A stretch of 62,076 nt of DNA from Candidatus Accumulibacter adjunctus. Lineage in GTDB: Bacteria; Pseudomonadota; Gammaproteobacteria; Burkholderiales; Rhodocyclaceae. A program made the position numbers and the translations under genes. The notes under the pieces were generated by a model, which had not been told where the DNA came from, did not search any database, and saw nothing but the letters and a program-made list of their open reading frames with translations. Shown here piece after piece: positions 1-10,415 of the stretch (position 1 is the first letter of the stretch; every line of letters begins with the position of its first letter). Location of the stretch: the NCBI GenBank assembly GCA_000585015.1, contig JFAX01000013.1, positions 3,438 to 65,513 on the forward strand, given 5' to 3'.

Positions 1-1916
1 ATCATCCACTTCATCAGCGTGATGTTCGAGCGCATGTACTCGATGATCGGTTCCTTGTTCAGAGCCACCGCGCAGGCAGCGGCCGAACGTTCGGCCGCCG
101 CGTCGGAAAGCTCGAAGGCCTGCTCGACCTTGAGATCCGGCAGCCCTTCGATCTCGAGGATGCGGCCCGAGAAGATGTTCTTCTTGCCCTTCTTCTCGAC
201 GGTCAGCAGACCCTGCTGGATGGCGTAGTAGGGAATCGCATTCACCAGGTCGCGCAGCGTGACGCCGCGCTTGCCGGCTTCGGCGAGCGATCCCTTGAAG
301 CGCACCAGCACCGATTCCGGCATGTCGAGCGGCATGACGCCTGTGGCAGCGGCGAAGGCGACGAGGCCGGAACCGGCCGGGAACGAGATGCCGATCGGGA
401 AGCGTGTGTGCGAGTCGCCACCGGTGCCGACGGTGTCGGGCAACAGCAGGCGGTTGAGCCAGGAGTGGATGACGCCGTCGCCGGGGCGCAGCGCGACGCC
501 GCCGCGAGTGCTGATGAAGCCGGGCAGTTCGCGATGCATGCGCACGTCGACCAGCTTCGGATAGGCGGCCGTGTGGCAGAAGGACTGCATCACCATGTCG
601 GCCGAGAAGCCGAGGCAGGCGAGATCCTTCAGTTCGTCGCGCGTCATCGGGCCGGTGGTATCCTGCGAGCCGACGGTCGTCATCCGCGGTTCGCAGTAGG
701 TGCCGGGCAGGATGCCCTTGCCTTCCGGCAGACCGCAGGCGCGACCGACCATCTTCTGCGCCAGCGAGTAGCCCTTGCCCGGGTCGGCTGGGTTCTGCGG
801 CAGGGTGAACAGGGTGGACGGCGGCAGGCCGAGCGCCTCGCGTGCCCGGGTGGTGAGGCCGCGGCCGATGATCAGCGGAATGCGGCCGCCGGCGCGCACC
901 TCGTCGAGAATCACCGGCGTCTTCAGCTGCGACTCGGCGATGACGCCGCCGTTCTTCAGCGCCGTCACCTTCGAAGTGGTGGTATCGATGCGCAGTTCGA
1001 TCTCGTCGCCCATTTCCATCTGTGCGACGTCGATCTCGACCGGCAGCGCACCGGCGTCTTCCATCGTGTTGAAGAAGATCGGCGCGATTTTCGAGCCCAG
1101 GCAGACGCCGCCGAAGCGCTTGTTCGGCACGTAGGGGATGTCCTCGCCAGTGAACCAGAGCACCGAATTGGTCGCCGACTTGCGCGATGAACCGGTGCCG
1201 ACGACGTCGCCGACGTAGGCGATCAGGTTGCCCTTCCTGCCCAGCGCCTCGAGCTGCTGGATCGGGCCGCGCTCGCCGGGCTTGTCGGGCTCGATTCCGG
1301 GCCGCGGATTCTTCAGCATCGCCAGTGCGTGCAGCGGGATGTCCGGACGCGACCAGGCGTCGGGCGCCGGCGACAGGTCGTCGGTGTTGGTCTCGCCGCT
1401 GACCTTGAAGACCGTGAGCTTCTGCGAAGCCGGCACCTCGGGACGCGAGGTGAACCACTCGCCGTCGGCCCAGCTCTGCAGGACGACGCGCGCATGGGCG
1501 TTGCCGCCGTCGGCGAGTTCCTTGACATCGTGGAAGTAGTCGAAGACGAGCAGGGTCTTCTTCAGCCCCGCTGCAGCCGCCTCGCCCGTCGGGCCGGCGA
1601 GGAGATCGATCAGCGGCTTGACGTTGTAGCCACCGAGCATCGTGCCGAGCAGTTCGGTCGCCGTGAGTGGCGAGATCAGCGCGCAGGCCTGTTCGCCCCT
1701 GGCCACGCGGGCGAGGAACTCGGCCTTGACCTTGGCCGCATCGTCGACGCCGGCCGGAACCCGGTAGGTGATCAGCTCGAGCAGTGTCTGCTCTTCACCC
1801 GGCGGCGGGTCGTTCAACAGAGCGACGAGTTCCTCGGTCTGTCTGGCGGTCAGCGGCAGAGGCGGAATGCCAAGCGCAGCGCGCTCGGCAACGTGGGCAC
1901 GGTAGGCTTCCAGCAC
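1..1916 (-). CDS. acnB: aconitate hydratase B, 3' part missing at window edge
   Basis: Bifunctional aconitase B (citrate to isocitrate in the TCA cycle, also 2-methylisocitrate dehydration), cytoplasmic, with a 4Fe-4S cluster. About 638 codons lie in the window; the family is about 860 residues, so the C-terminal part, where the cluster cysteines are expected, is beyond base 1. The start is GTG at 1914-1916, giving the typical AcnB opening MLEAYR(A)HVAER, with GAAAGGA just upstream. Recognisable stretches include [16 protein letters not shown], the [17 protein letters not shown] loop and [17 protein letters not shown] possible -10 (TACAAT, 1959-1964 on the reverse strand) has no good -35. It is divergent from the small gene at 2066. 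Confidence 0.96.
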   Translation of the reverse strand, partial: MLEAYRAHVAERAALGIPPLPLTARQTEELVALLNDPPPGEEQTLLELITYRVPAGVDDAAKVKAEFLARVARGEQACALISPLTATELLGTMLGGYNVKPLIDLLAGPTGEAAAAGLKKTLLVFDYFHDVKELADGGNAHARVVLQSWADGEWFTSRPEVPASQKLTVFKVSGETNTDDLSPAPDAWSRPDIPLHALAMLKNPRPGIEPDKPGERGPIQQLEALGRKGNLIAYVGDVVGTGSSRKSATNSVLWFTGEDIPYVPNKRFGGVCLGSKIAPIFFNTMEDAGALPVEIDVAQMEMGDEIELRIDTTTSKVTALKNGGVIAESQLKTPVILDEVRAGGRIPLIIGRGLTTRAREALGLPPSTLFTLPQNPADPGKGYSLAQKMVGRACGLPEGKGILPGTYCEPRMTTVGSQDTTGPMTRDELKDLACLGFSADMVMQSFCHTAAYPKLVDVRMHRELPGFISTRGGVALRPGDGVIHSWLNRLLLPDTVGTGGDSHTRFPIGISFPAGSGLVAFAAATGVMPLDMPESVLVRFKGSLAEAGKRGVTLRDLVNAIPYYAIQQGLLTVEKKGKKNIFSGRILEIEGLPDLKVEQAFELSDAAAERSAAACAVALNKEPIIEYMRSNITLMKWM

Positions 1917-2029
1917 GGCGACGTCCTTTCTCGATGATGGTACGACAGCGAAAGCGACATTGTACTGCATGGGTGCCCTGGCGGCGGCGCGAGCCGCGAG
2001 CGAGCCGAGGATCGGTCGCCACACGGGAG

Positions 2030-2059
2030 CTGACAGCCAAGCGCAGCCTTGTCTATAAT
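2030..2059 (+). promoter_or_regulatory. sigma70-like promoter upstream of the small gene and miaB
   Basis: CTGACA at 2030-2035 and a perfect TATAAT at 2054-2059 are separated by 18 bp. Transcription would begin near 2066, at or next to the first ATG of the following reading frame. This implies either a leaderless message or use of a downstream start. Confidence 0.5.
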
Positions 2060-2065
2060 GCGCCG

Positions 2066-2422
2066 ATGGACCTTACGACCAGCCTTCTGTTGTCAATCCT
2101 CAGCGCGGTTGCCGAAGCGGCACTGGAACCGGCGGCCGAGCAGCCCTACGCGCAGGAAGAGCAGAGCTTGCCGCGCGCACTGCCCGACGAGGCGAGAAAG
2201 GGAGTCATGCAGCCACCCACCGGCGACGGTTACCTGACGATCAACGGCCAGCACTGGCCACTGGCGCCGACGGCCCAGATCCGCAACCGGCAAAACCTCA
2301 TCGTCGTACCCATGCAGATCCAGGTGGCAAGCGAAATCGCGTACCTCACCAACGACGATGGCGCGATCCATCGTGTCTGGATGCTGACGCCGACGGAAGC
2401 GGCAGTGGCCCGCCGACGCTAG
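2066..2422 (+). CDS. small protein of unknown function upstream of miaB
   Basis: A 118-residue frame. The N-terminus ([18 protein letters not shown]) is hydrophobic but lacks the basic residues of a normal signal peptide. The C-terminal 70 residues look like a compact beta-rich domain ([20 protein letters not shown], then [18 protein letters not shown]). Two starts compete: ATG 2066, which coincides with the predicted transcription start, and ATG 2208, preceded by a good site (AAGGGAG, 2 bp before) and giving 71 residues. The stop is 15 bp before miaB, so the two are probably cotranscribed. I do not recognise the family. Confidence 0.6.
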   Translation: MDLTTSLLLSILSAVAEAALEPAAEQPYAQEEQSLPRALPDEARKGVMQPPTGDGYLTINGQHWPLAPTAQIRNRQNLIVVPMQIQVASEIAYLTNDDGAIHRVWMLTPTEAAVARRR

Positions 2423-2437
2423 AACAATCGGGGAACA

Positions 2438-3784
2438 ATGGCCAGAAAGCTGTTCATCCGCACCTTCGGGTGCCAGATGAACGAGTACGATTCGGACAAG
2501 ATGGCCGACGTGCTCGGGGCGTCCGAGGAGATCGTCAAGACCGACACACCGGAAGACGCCGACATCATCCTCTTCAATACCTGCTCGGTCAGGGAAAAGG
2601 CGCAGGAACGCGTCTTCCACGACCTCGGCCGGGTGCGGCAGCTGAAACTCGCCCGGCCCGACCTGGTGATCGGCGTCGGCGGCTGCGTCGCCAGCCAGGA
2701 GGGCGCGGCGATCGTCGCCCGCGCTCCGTACGTCGATGTCGTCTTCGGACCGCAAACCTTGCACCGGCTGCCACAGTTGATCGCCGAACGGCGCCGCACG
2801 GAGCGCTCGCAGGTCGACATCTCGTTTCCGGAGATCGAAAAGTTCGACCACCTGCCGCCACCGCGCGTCGACGGCGCTGCGGCCTTCGTCTCGATCATGG
2901 AGGGCTGCAGCAAGTTCTGCTCGTTCTGCATCGTTCCCTACACGCGCGGCGAGGAAGTGTCGCGGCCCTTCGATGACATCCTCACTGAAGTCGCCGACCT
3001 GGCGGCGCAGGGCGTCAGGGAGATCACCCTTCTGGGGCAGAACGTCAACGCCTACCGCGGTGCGCTGACGGGCGAGACCGCCGCCGACCTGGCTTTGCTG
3101 ATCGAGTACATCGCCGAGATGCCCGGGATCGAACGCATCCGTTACACCACTTCACATCCACGCGAGATGTCGCCGCGACTGATCGATGTCTATGGGCGTG
3201 TCGGCAAACTCGTCTCGCATCTGCACCTGCCGGTACAGTCCGGTTCTGACCGCATTCTGGCAGCGATGAAGCGGGGCTATACTGCTCTCGAGTACAAGAG
3301 TCTGGTGCGCCGGCTGCGCGCCGCACGCCCCGATCTGGCACTGTCCTCCGACTTCATCGTCGGCTTCCCGGGCGAGACCGATGCGGACTTCGAGAAGACG
3401 ATGAAGCTGATCGACGATGTCGGTTTCGACGCCTCGTTCTCGTTCATCTACAGCGCACGGCCGGGCACACCCGCCGCCGAACTCGCCGACGACACGCCGC
3501 AGGAGGTCAAGCTGCAGCGGCTGCTGCGCCTGCAGAAGCGAATCGACGAACTGTCGCAGCAGGTGTCACGGGAAATGGTCGGCAGCGTACAGCGGGTTCT
3601 CGTCGAGGGTGTGGCGAAGAAGGATCACAACGAGCTCGCCGGGCGCACCGACAACAATCGCGTCGTCAACTTCGCCGGTACCGCCGAAGAACTGCTCGAC
3701 CGCTTCGTCGATGTGCGCATCACCGCCGCAATGCCGCATTCGCTGCGCGGCGAGGCCATCGGCAGCCGGACCGAATGCCCGTGA
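2438..3784 (+). CDS. miaB: tRNA-2-methylthio-N6-dimethylallyladenosine synthase MiaB
   Basis: Radical-SAM methylthiotransferase that converts i6A37 to ms2i6A37 in tRNAs. At 448 residues it is full length. The N-terminal MTTase domain carries the three auxiliary-cluster cysteines C12, C49 and C83. The radical-SAM motif CSKFCSFC supplies C157, C161 and C164. A C-terminal TRAM domain begins near residue 375. The start ATG follows GGGGAA. The stop overlaps the start of the phoH-like gene by 10 bp, so translation is probably coupled along the miaB-ybeZ-ybeY-corC-lnt run, which is conserved in many proteobacteria. Confidence 0.97.
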   Translation: MARKLFIRTFGCQMNEYDSDKMADVLGASEEIVKTDTPEDADIILFNTCSVREKAQERVFHDLGRVRQLKLARPDLVIGVGGCVASQEGAAIVARAPYVDVVFGPQTLHRLPQLIAERRRTERSQVDISFPEIEKFDHLPPPRVDGAAAFVSIMEGCSKFCSFCIVPYTRGEEVSRPFDDILTEVADLAAQGVREITLLGQNVNAYRGALTGETAADLALLIEYIAEMPGIERIRYTTSHPREMSPRLIDVYGRVGKLVSHLHLPVQSGSDRILAAMKRGYTALEYKSLVRRLRAARPDLALSSDFIVGFPGETDADFEKTMKLIDDVGFDASFSFIYSARPGTPAAELADDTPQEVKLQRLLRLQKRIDELSQQVSREMVGSVQRVLVEGVAKKDHNELAGRTDNNRVVNFAGTAEELLDRFVDVRITAAMPHSLRGEAIGSRTECP

Positions 3785-4806
3785 ACAGCAACGCCGCCCC
3801 GCGCAACCGCGTCACCGAACTCCTCCTGTCGCCGGTCAACAATCGGCAGCTCGCCAACCTCTGCGGGGCACTGGACGAAAACCTGCGCCAGATCGAGACC
3901 GCTCTGGACGTGTCGATCGCCCGTCGTGGCGAGCGTTTCACGCTGCGCGGCGAAGCCGCCCAGACCGAGCGGGCATCGGCCGCGCTGCAGCGCTTCTACG
4001 CCCAGGCCAAGGAGACGCTGTCGGTGGACGAGATCCAGCTCGGCCTGATCGAACTGCTCAACCGCCCGGTGCGCCACATCGCGTCGGCCGGCGGCCCCTC
4101 GCCCGCGCTGCTGACGCGCAAGAGCGAACTGCACGGCCGCACGCCACGGCAGGTCGAATACCTGAAGAACATCCAGGAGCACGACATCACCTTCGGCACC
4201 GGACCGGCGGGTACCGGCAAGACCTACCTTGCGGTCGCTTCGGCGGTCGATGCCTTCGAGCGCGAACTGGTGCAGCGGATCGTGCTGACGCGGCCGGCGG
4301 TCGAAGCTGGCGAGCGTCTCGGCTTCCTGCCGGGCGACCTGGCGCAGAAGGTCGATCCCTACCTGCGGCCGCTCTACGATGCGCTCTACGACCTGATGGG
4401 CTTCGAGCGCGTCGGCAAGCTGTTCGAACGCGGTGCGATCGAGATCGCGCCGCTCGCCTACATGCGCGGGCGGACGCTGAATCACGCCTTCATCATCCTC
4501 GACGAAGCGCAGAACACCACCCCGGAGCAGATGAAGATGTTCCTCACCCGCATCGGCATCGGCGCCAAGGCGGTGGTCACCGGCGATGTGACGCAGATCG
4601 ACCTGCAGCGCGGCCAGAAGAGCGGCCTGATCGAAGCGCGGCTGATCCTGCGCGAAGTGCGCGGCATCGCCTTCACCGAGTTTCTCAAGGAGGATGTCGT
4701 CCGCCACCCGCTGGTGGCGCGCATCGTTTCGGCCTACGAAGCGCACACCGCGGCGCACGCGGGCCCGAGCGGCGGAACGATCGGCCATGGCGAAGAGCAA
4801 CGCTAG
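3775..4806 (+). CDS. ybeZ: PhoH-like ATPase YbeZ
   Basis: Cytoplasmic PhoH-family NTPase of 343 residues, known as a partner of YbeY in RNA metabolism and ribosome maturation. Walker A is GPAGTGKT at 143-150 and Walker B ends in DEAQN with D243-E244. The N-terminal 100 residues resemble a KH-like RNA-binding region, usual for the YbeZ branch. It overlaps miaB by 10 bp and the next gene by 20 bp, so the pair YbeZ-YbeY is tightly coupled. Nothing unusual in the active-site motifs. Confidence 0.95.
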   Translation: MPVNSNAAPRNRVTELLLSPVNNRQLANLCGALDENLRQIETALDVSIARRGERFTLRGEAAQTERASAALQRFYAQAKETLSVDEIQLGLIELLNRPVRHIASAGGPSPALLTRKSELHGRTPRQVEYLKNIQEHDITFGTGPAGTGKTYLAVASAVDAFERELVQRIVLTRPAVEAGERLGFLPGDLAQKVDPYLRPLYDALYDLMGFERVGKLFERGAIEIAPLAYMRGRTLNHAFIILDEAQNTTPEQMKMFLTRIGIGAKAVVTGDVTQIDLQRGQKSGLIEARLILREVRGIAFTEFLKEDVVRHPLVARIVSAYEAHTAAHAGPSGGTIGHGEEQR

Positions 4807-5257
4807 GGGCTGGCAGTTGACCGTGCAGTACGCCGGCAAGCGGCGCCACCTGCCGCGACGCCGGCAAGTCCGCCGCTGGCTGCGGGCGGCCTTGGCGGGC
4901 AAGGGCAGGCGGGCCGGCGAGGTGACCGTGCGCTTCGTCGGCATCGGCGAGGGCCGCCGGCTCAATGCCGAGTATCGCGGGGGCGACCAGGCTACCAACG
5001 TCCTTTCCTTCGCCTACGACACCGGACCGCGATTGCGCGGCGACCTCGTCCTCTGCGCACCGGTCCTCAGGCGAGAGGCTGCTGAGCAGGGCAAGACGCT
5101 GCGCGCCCATTGCGCGCATCTGGTCGTGCATGGCACGCTGCACCTGCTCGGTTACGAGCACGAGCAGGACGCTGAACGGGCGGCGCTGATGGAAGCCGAG
5201 GAGCGCCGCATCCTCGCCGCCCTCGGCCATGCCGACCCCTACGACGAGCAGGACTGA
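4787..5257 (+). CDS. ybeY: endoribonuclease YbeY
   Basis: Zinc-dependent single-strand endoribonuclease involved in 16S rRNA 3'-end maturation and ribosome quality control. At 156 residues it has the family length. The zinc motif [11 protein letters not shown] gives H115, H119 and H125. The ATG at 4787 was chosen because it lies inside the end of the phoH-like gene and gives a normal-length protein. Upstream in-frame starts would add a run of residues encoded in the coding part of the previous gene. The N-terminus is unusually rich in arginine. Confidence 0.94.
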   Translation: MAKSNARGWQLTVQYAGKRRHLPRRRQVRRWLRAALAGKGRRAGEVTVRFVGIGEGRRLNAEYRGGDQATNVLSFAYDTGPRLRGDLVLCAPVLRREAAEQGKTLRAHCAHLVVHGTLHLLGYEHEQDAERAALMEAEERRILAALGHADPYDEQD

Positions 5258-5330
5258 TACGTCAGCGGCGCTGCGCACCGGCGACATGGCGCCCAGCGCC
5301 GCTGACGCCTCAATCCTGACGAAGGTGATC

Positions 5331-6167
5331 ATGGAAACAAGCAGTACCGGCGGCAAGGCCGGCCTTCTCGAGCGTCTCTCCGCGCTGCTGATGCGTGAGC
5401 CGGAGGACCGCGATCAGCTCATGCAGCTGCTGCATTCGGCGCATCAACGCAAACTGCTCGACGCCGACGCTTTCGGCATCATCGAGGGTGCCCTGGCGGC
5501 CTCGGAAATGCGCGTGCGCGAAGTGATGGTGCCGCGGCCGCTGATGGAAGTCGTCGACGTCGGCGATTCGCTGCAGACGGTCATCGAGCGCGTCAACAGC
5601 ACCGCCCACTCACGCTTTCCGGTGATCTGCGACACCCCTGACAACGTCATCGGCATCCTGCTCGCCAAGGATCTGCTGCGCGTCGGACGCGATGCGCCCT
5701 TCTCGCTGCGCGACTGGGTGCGACCGGCGGTGTTCATCCCCGAATTCAAGCGCCTCGACGTCCTGCTGCGCGAATTCCGCGTCTCGCGCAACCACATGGC
5801 GATCGTCATCGATGAGTACGCCGGCATTGCCGGGCTGATCACGATCGAGGACGTGCTCGAGCAGATCGTCGGCGAGATCGAGGACGAGTACGACTTCGAC
5901 GAGGCCGACCCCGACATCCAGCTCGACCAGAACGGGCTTTACCGGGTCAAGGCGCACACGCCGCTCGAGGACTTCGACGCCGCCTTCGGCACGCACTTCG
6001 CCGACGAGAGCTTCCAGACCATCGGCGGCCTGATCCTGCACCAGTTCGGGCGGCTGCCGCAGTTCAACGAAGCGGTGAACATCGCCGGACTCAGCTTCCA
6101 GGTCCTGCGCGCCGACAATCGCCGCATCTACACCCTCGTCGTCGGCCACGTGACGGAGGCAGGGTAG
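5331..6167 (+). CDS. corC: CorC/YbeX CBS-domain protein
   Basis: 278 residues: a short N-terminal helix region, two CBS domains (about 65-185) and a C-terminal CorC/HlyC domain (about 195-275), without membrane segments. The family is linked to magnesium and cobalt efflux and, in the YbeZ-YbeY-YbeX context, to ribosome metabolism. ATG 5331 is preceded by GAAGGTGATC; in-frame starts upstream would run into the end of ybeY and lack a ribosome-binding site. The 73-bp gap from ybeY shows no terminator. Motifs such as RVREVMVPRPLM and IDEYAGIAGLITIEDVLEQIVGEI are typical (quoted in part). Confidence 0.93.
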   Translation: METSSTGGKAGLLERLSALLMREPEDRDQLMQLLHSAHQRKLLDADAFGIIEGALAASEMRVREVMVPRPLMEVVDVGDSLQTVIERVNSTAHSRFPVICDTPDNVIGILLAKDLLRVGRDAPFSLRDWVRPAVFIPEFKRLDVLLREFRVSRNHMAIVIDEYAGIAGLITIEDVLEQIVGEIEDEYDFDEADPDIQLDQNGLYRVKAHTPLEDFDAAFGTHFADESFQTIGGLILHQFGRLPQFNEAVNIAGLSFQVLRADNRRIYTLVVGHVTEAG

Positions 6168-6222
6168 CCTGGCCAGGACGCTGCGCCAGCGCTGCCTGGC
6201 TGCCTTCATCCTCGGCGCCCTG

Positions 6223-7704
6223 ATGGTGACGGCCTTCGCGCCGCTCGCCTGGTACGGCGTCGCCTGGCTGAGCCTCGGCGGCCTGTTCGCCCTGCTCGGC
6301 AGCGAGGCGGACGGCGACCGGTGCCCCGGCCACGGCGCCCTGATTGCCGCCAGCCACGGCGCCGGCCTGTTCCTCGCCGGCGTCTCGTGGATCTATGTCA
6401 GCCTCAGCGTCTTCGGCGGCATGCCGGCAGCAGTCGCCGCGCTCGCGACCGTCCTCTTCTGCCTCGCGATGTCCGTTTTCCCGGCACTCGCCGCGGCGCT
6501 CTACGTGCGTCTGGCGACAGCCGGATGGCTGCGCCGGGCGCTGCTCTTCGCCGCCTTGTGGACGCTCGCCGAGTGGCTGCGCGGCTGGTTCCTGACGGGT
6601 TTTCCGTGGCTCACCGCAGGCTACGCGCAAACGCCGCCGAGCCCGCTCGCCGGCTATGCCCCGCTGCTCGGTGTCCTCGGCGTTTCGCTGTCGTCGGCAC
6701 TGGTTGGTGCTCTGCTCAGCGAAGTCGTGCGGCGCTGGCTGTCGACGGGGAGTTGCCCGGCGCGCGGTTGGCTGCGCTGGTGTCCGGCGTTGCCGATCGT
6801 CGGCATCGCCGTGATCCTAGCCACCGGCCACCTGCTGCGCGACGTGCGGTGGACGCAGCCGGTCGGCGAACCGATCTCCGTTGCGCTCCTGCAGGGCAAC
6901 GTGGCGCAGGAGATGAAGTGGCGGCCCGAACGCTTCGCCGAATCCTTGCGCACCTATTACCAGCTGGCGCGCGACCACCCGGCGCAACTGACCATACTGC
7001 CGGAAACCGCCCTGCCCGCCTTCCTCGACCAGGTCCCGGCAGAATACCTCGACGCGCTGCAGGAACTTGCGCGGCGTCGACAGGGCGATCTGCTGTTCGG
7101 CGTCGCGGTCAGCGAAGGCCAGCGCAGGTACTTCAACAGTGCGCTGAGCGTCGGCGCCTCGGGCAGGCAGCGCTACGACAAGGTGCATCTGGTGCCTTTC
7201 GGTGAGTTCGTTCCGCCTGGCTTCGCCTGGTTCATGGCGATGGCCCACATCCCGATGTCGGACTTCACTGCCGGCTCGCCGGCGCAAGCGCCGCTCTCCC
7301 TGGCCGGCCAGCAGGTGGCGGTGAACATCTGCTACGAGGACGTGTTCGGCGAGGAGACCATCACCGCGCTGCCGGCAGCGACGCTGCTGGTGAACATCTC
7401 GAACGTCGCCTGGTTCGGCGATTCGCTGGCACCGGCGCAACACCTGCAGATCGCCCGCATGCGCGCGCTCGAGAGTGGCCGCATGATGCTGCGCGCAACC
7501 AATACCGGCATGACCGCCATCGTCGACGTCGACGGCAACGTCCGGGCGGTCCTGCCGCCGTTCACGCGCGGCGCGCTGCAGGGCGAAGTCAGCGGCCACA
7601 GCGGTGCGACGCCGTACGTGCGCTGGGGGAACTGGCCGGTCGTAGGCCTGGGCCTGATGCTGGTAGCCCTGGCGTGCTGGCACAGACGCCGGACTGAACC
7701 CTGA
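6223..7704 (+). CDS. lnt: apolipoprotein N-acyltransferase Lnt
   Basis: Inner-membrane enzyme adding the third acyl chain to the N-terminal cysteine of lipoproteins. N-terminal membrane helices are followed by a nitrilase-type domain whose triad is visible: E261 (LPETALP), K320 (YDKVHLVPFGEF) and C370 (NICYEDVFG). ATG 6223 is the first ATG, but the frame is open back to a TGA at 6151. The upstream codons encode a basic stretch (LARTLRQRCLAAFILGAL) that resembles the true N-terminus of Lnt proteins. CTG 6169, nine bases after GGAGG, is a plausible non-ATG start. Product 493 residues from ATG, about 511 from CTG. Confidence 0.94.
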   Translation: MVTAFAPLAWYGVAWLSLGGLFALLGSEADGDRCPGHGALIAASHGAGLFLAGVSWIYVSLSVFGGMPAAVAALATVLFCLAMSVFPALAAALYVRLATAGWLRRALLFAALWTLAEWLRGWFLTGFPWLTAGYAQTPPSPLAGYAPLLGVLGVSLSSALVGALLSEVVRRWLSTGSCPARGWLRWCPALPIVGIAVILATGHLLRDVRWTQPVGEPISVALLQGNVAQEMKWRPERFAESLRTYYQLARDHPAQLTILPETALPAFLDQVPAEYLDALQELARRRQGDLLFGVAVSEGQRRYFNSALSVGASGRQRYDKVHLVPFGEFVPPGFAWFMAMAHIPMSDFTAGSPAQAPLSLAGQQVAVNICYEDVFGEETITALPAATLLVNISNVAWFGDSLAPAQHLQIARMRALESGRMMLRATNTGMTAIVDVDGNVRAVLPPFTRGALQGEVSGHSGATPYVRWGNWPVVGLGLMLVALACWHRRRTEP

Positions 7705-8061
7705 TCGGAGCCTGCGAATCCCGTCCGCCATGGTGTGACAAGCACCGGACAGTCGTCGGAAACCACCCCGTCGTCGTCAGGGCACGGCGCGCGGCCATCG
7801 GGCGGGAACGAGGACAACATCGCTGCCCACCTGGCAACGCTTTTCGGTGCTTTTCGGTGACAGTATTGTTAACTCTGTCCCGATAGGAATAGTCGTCGGG
7901 ACTCGCGCCGGGTCCGGCAGTAGTGAATGACAAGCGCCGCGGGTGCAGCCGATCAATTACATATACTGTCACCGAATTAGCACCGAATTAGAAAGGGCAC
8001 GGAATTGAGGCTGCGCAGTTCGGCGCCGCGGGCAAGCTCTCCCCTGCGGCAGCGGCGGCGT
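7705..8061. other. gene-free stretch between lnt and the PspA cluster
   Basis: 357 bp between the convergent ends of lnt and the TerB-like gene. No plausible protein-coding frame, tRNA or strong terminator was seen. The central part is less GC-rich and holds the inverted-end element annotated at 7840-7991. Confidence 0.6.
7840..7991. mobile_element. 152-bp MITE-like element with tandem-duplicated inverted ends
   Basis: TTCGGTGACAGTAT at 7853-7866 recurs exactly as its reverse complement at 7963-7976. Each copy is flanked on the outside by a second partial copy: TTTTCGGTGC precedes the left one and GCACCGAATTAG follows the right one. Both ends therefore read as two tandem CGGTG units pointing inward, about 30 bp each. 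There is no reading frame inside. This resembles a short non-autonomous element or the remnant ends of a transposon. The class is not assigned; a REP/RAYT-type element is a guess. Confidence 0.45.
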
Positions 8062-8508
8062 TCAGCCGAGCTCGCGCGCCACCGTCGCCACCGAAGCGGC
8101 ATCGGGCAGGCGGGCGAGCTGCGCCAGCATGTGGTCCTTGACCAGTGCCAGCAGTTCGTCGACGCGTGCTGCGGGCATGCCGATCCCGGCGGCGACTGCC
8201 GCCACGGCGGACATCTCGTCGGCGCTCAGTGCGCCATCGGCATAGGCGACCATCAGGCAGAAGGCGACGACGAGGTCGCGCTGCGCCGGCTCGGCGAAGG
8301 TCTGGCTGAACTCGCCGGCGCTGACCGGCTGCAGGCGGGCAAAATCCGGCCATGCCGCCCCTTCGCCGGCGCCCTCGTAGAATGAACGAATCAGCGCCAC
8401 CTCCTCGGCGGTCTGTGCACCATCGACGTGCGCGATGTGCAGCAGCAGACGGGTCGCGGCGATGGTCTGGTCGGTGTCGAGGGATACGTCTGCGAGCAGT
8501 GGGAACAT
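8062..8508 (-). CDS. TerB-like tellurite-resistance-family protein
   Basis: 148 residues, mostly helical. Two acidic segments, [10 protein letters not shown] near residue 27 and [10 protein letters not shown] near residue 91, match the metal-binding motif pair of TerB domains. TerB proteins occur in stress systems with AAA+ ATPases and membrane-associated partners; their exact role is unknown. ATG 8508 follows GAAGGAG with good spacing. A longer in-frame extension would lie inside the ATPase gene. It is the last gene of the eight-gene reverse cluster, 10 bp after the AAA+ gene. Confidence 0.75.
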   Translation of the reverse strand: MFPLLADVSLDTDQTIAATRLLLHIAHVDGAQTAEEVALIRSFYEGAGEGAAWPDFARLQPVSAGEFSQTFAEPAQRDLVVAFCLMVAYADGALSADEMSAVAAVAAGIGMPAARVDELLALVKDHMLAQLARLPDAASVATVARELG

Positions 8509-8518
8509 GAGGACTCCT

Positions 8519-10390
8519 TCAGGGTAGGATCTGACGCCGCAGGTCGGCGAGGCGCTCCTGCACCTCGACTGCCGACAGCGAGCGGAAACGCTGCGGCAGC
8601 AGCGAGCGACGTGAGGTTTCGGCAACTGCCAGCATCTCCATGTAGCACACCATCGCCGTTTCCTGCGGTGGCATGAAGTCGTCGCTGGCCTGCGCCAGCA
8701 GCGCCGGCGTCACCGCCGCGTTGCTGCCGGCAGCGGCCGCTGCTGCGCCACCGGCGAGGCGCGTTTCGCGTTCGGCAAACTCCGCGGCGAGCAGCGTGAG
8801 CGCCTCGAGATCGGCGTTCGAGTAACCGGCGAGGGGCTCGCAGGCCGCCAGCAGCGTGTCCTCGGGGACCGCGAGCGGCACCCGGTAGCGCGCACAGACG
8901 GCGCTGATGACGGCGGCACGCTCGGCAGCGTCTTCGGCGTAAAAAAACGGGATCTTGCGATCGAGGCGACCCGGACGCTTGATGTCGGTATCGAGCTTGT
9001 CCGGCCGGTTGGTCATCAGGATGAAGAGCACCTGGCCGCGATTCTCCGGGTCGGACATGAACTCCTTGAGGCGGGCGATGACACGCGAGCTGGTGCCACC
9101 GTCGGCATCGTCACCCTGCCGTCCGAAGCTGCGGTCGCCTTCGTCGATCACCAGCGCAATCGGACCCATTGCCTTGACCGTCGCCAGCACCCGCTCCAGA
9201 TTGGCCTCGGTCGAGCCGACCCATTTCGAGCGGAAATTCTTCAGCGCGATGCCGGACAGCCCGGCCTCCTTGAGAAAGGCCTTGATGACGAAGGTCTTGC
9301 CGGCACCCATCGGGCCCACCGCCAGCAGTCCCATCGGCGCCCGCGTGCGGTCGCCGCTCTGGATCAGGCGCGCGATGTCGAGCAGTTCGCCCTTGATGTG
9401 CGCGTTGCCGCCGACGGTTTCGAGCCCGTGCCGCGGCTCGATGAACTCGATCAGGCCGGCGCATTCCTTTTCGATCAGTTCGCGCTTGCGCCGGCGGACA
9501 ACCGCCAGCACCTCGCCCGCCGGGTCGTCGCTCGCCGGCAATTTGCGTGTCGGGTCGACGATCTGGCGAATCTCGGCCGGCGTCATGCCGGCAGTGATCG
9601 CCGCCAGCTTCTCGGCGCGCTCGGCCGCCTGTGGACTGCCCTGCAACAGCTCGGCAATGAGCGTCCGCCGCTGCGCATGATTCATCCCCTGCGGCGCCTC
9701 GCCGGCAACGATGCTGGCGATCTGGATCAGGCGCAGGCCGGCGGTCTGCCCCGCCAGTTCATCGGCCTCGCCCGGCGGCATGGCCGGCGCGTAATGGCGG
9801 ATCGCCGCCGACCGGCTGGCATGGTCGGGCATCGGCAGCTCGATGGCAACGACGCGCGGATTGGTGAGCAGTGCCGGGCTGAGGTCGGCGAGCGATTCGC
9901 TGACCAGAATGACGACGTTGTCGCGGTCGGCCAACTCCGCGTCCAGAGACCAGCGGTGCAGCGCGGTGAACGCGCCGCGCTCGTCGAGCGAGAGAAGATG
10001 CAGTTCGGCGGCCGGGAAGATCGTCCCGGCGTAGGGGATCAGCAGGGCGCTCGATCGCTGCTCGCGCATCTGCCGTTCCAGCGACTCGAAGATGCCGCTC
10101 AACCCCTTGCCTTCGAGATGCCGGTAGAGCTCGGCGCGCTCGCCGGCGCTGCCCCCCTGGATGACCCGCACACCCCGGTCGATGCTGAGCTCGAAGATGT
10201 TCTGCTTGTTGTCCCGCAGCAGCGCCTCGCTGAGGAAGGGCTGCAACGTGCGATAGCCGTCACCGGCCCGGTAACGGTCGAAGACGTTGCGGTAGAGGAC
10301 GAACACCGCCGCCTCGCCAGCGAGGTACTTCTGGCGCAGCGTTTCTGCCCACACCGGCAGCTGCGGCCGGCCCTCGCCGCCGCCGCTCAC
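8519..10390 (-). CDS. classical AAA+ ATPase of the PspA cluster
   Basis: 623 residues. The N-terminal 320 residues have no family I recognise, though they contain a degenerate P-loop-like layout. A classical AAA module follows: Walker A GPMGAGKT at 359-366, Walker B LVIDEGD with D416-E417, sensor-1 asparagine in MTNRPDKLD and a second-region-of-homology RPGRLDRK with candidate arginine fingers. This places it with the FtsH/Cdc48/Vps4 branch by motif. No FtsH metalloprotease motif and no membrane segment is present. It lies 25 bp after pspA and 10 bp before the TerB gene, so remodelling of PspA assemblies is a reasonable inference, unproven. Confidence 0.85.
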   Translation of the reverse strand: MSGGGEGRPQLPVWAETLRQKYLAGEAAVFVLYRNVFDRYRAGDGYRTLQPFLSEALLRDNKQNIFELSIDRGVRVIQGGSAGERAELYRHLEGKGLSGIFESLERQMREQRSSALLIPYAGTIFPAAELHLLSLDERGAFTALHRWSLDAELADRDNVVILVSESLADLSPALLTNPRVVAIELPMPDHASRSAAIRHYAPAMPPGEADELAGQTAGLRLIQIASIVAGEAPQGMNHAQRRTLIAELLQGSPQAAERAEKLAAITAGMTPAEIRQIVDPTRKLPASDDPAGEVLAVVRRRKRELIEKECAGLIEFIEPRHGLETVGGNAHIKGELLDIARLIQSGDRTRAPMGLLAVGPMGAGKTFVIKAFLKEAGLSGIALKNFRSKWVGSTEANLERVLATVKAMGPIALVIDEGDRSFGRQGDDADGGTSSRVIARLKEFMSDPENRGQVLFILMTNRPDKLDTDIKRPGRLDRKIPFFYAEDAAERAAVISAVCARYRVPLAVPEDTLLAACEPLAGYSNADLEALTLLAAEFAERETRLAGGAAAAAAGSNAAVTPALLAQASDDFMPPQETAMVCYMEMLAVAETSRRSLLPQRFRSLSAVEVQERLADLRRQILP

Positions 10391-10415
10391 CGGCGCACTC
10401 CGGCTGCGGCGACCA

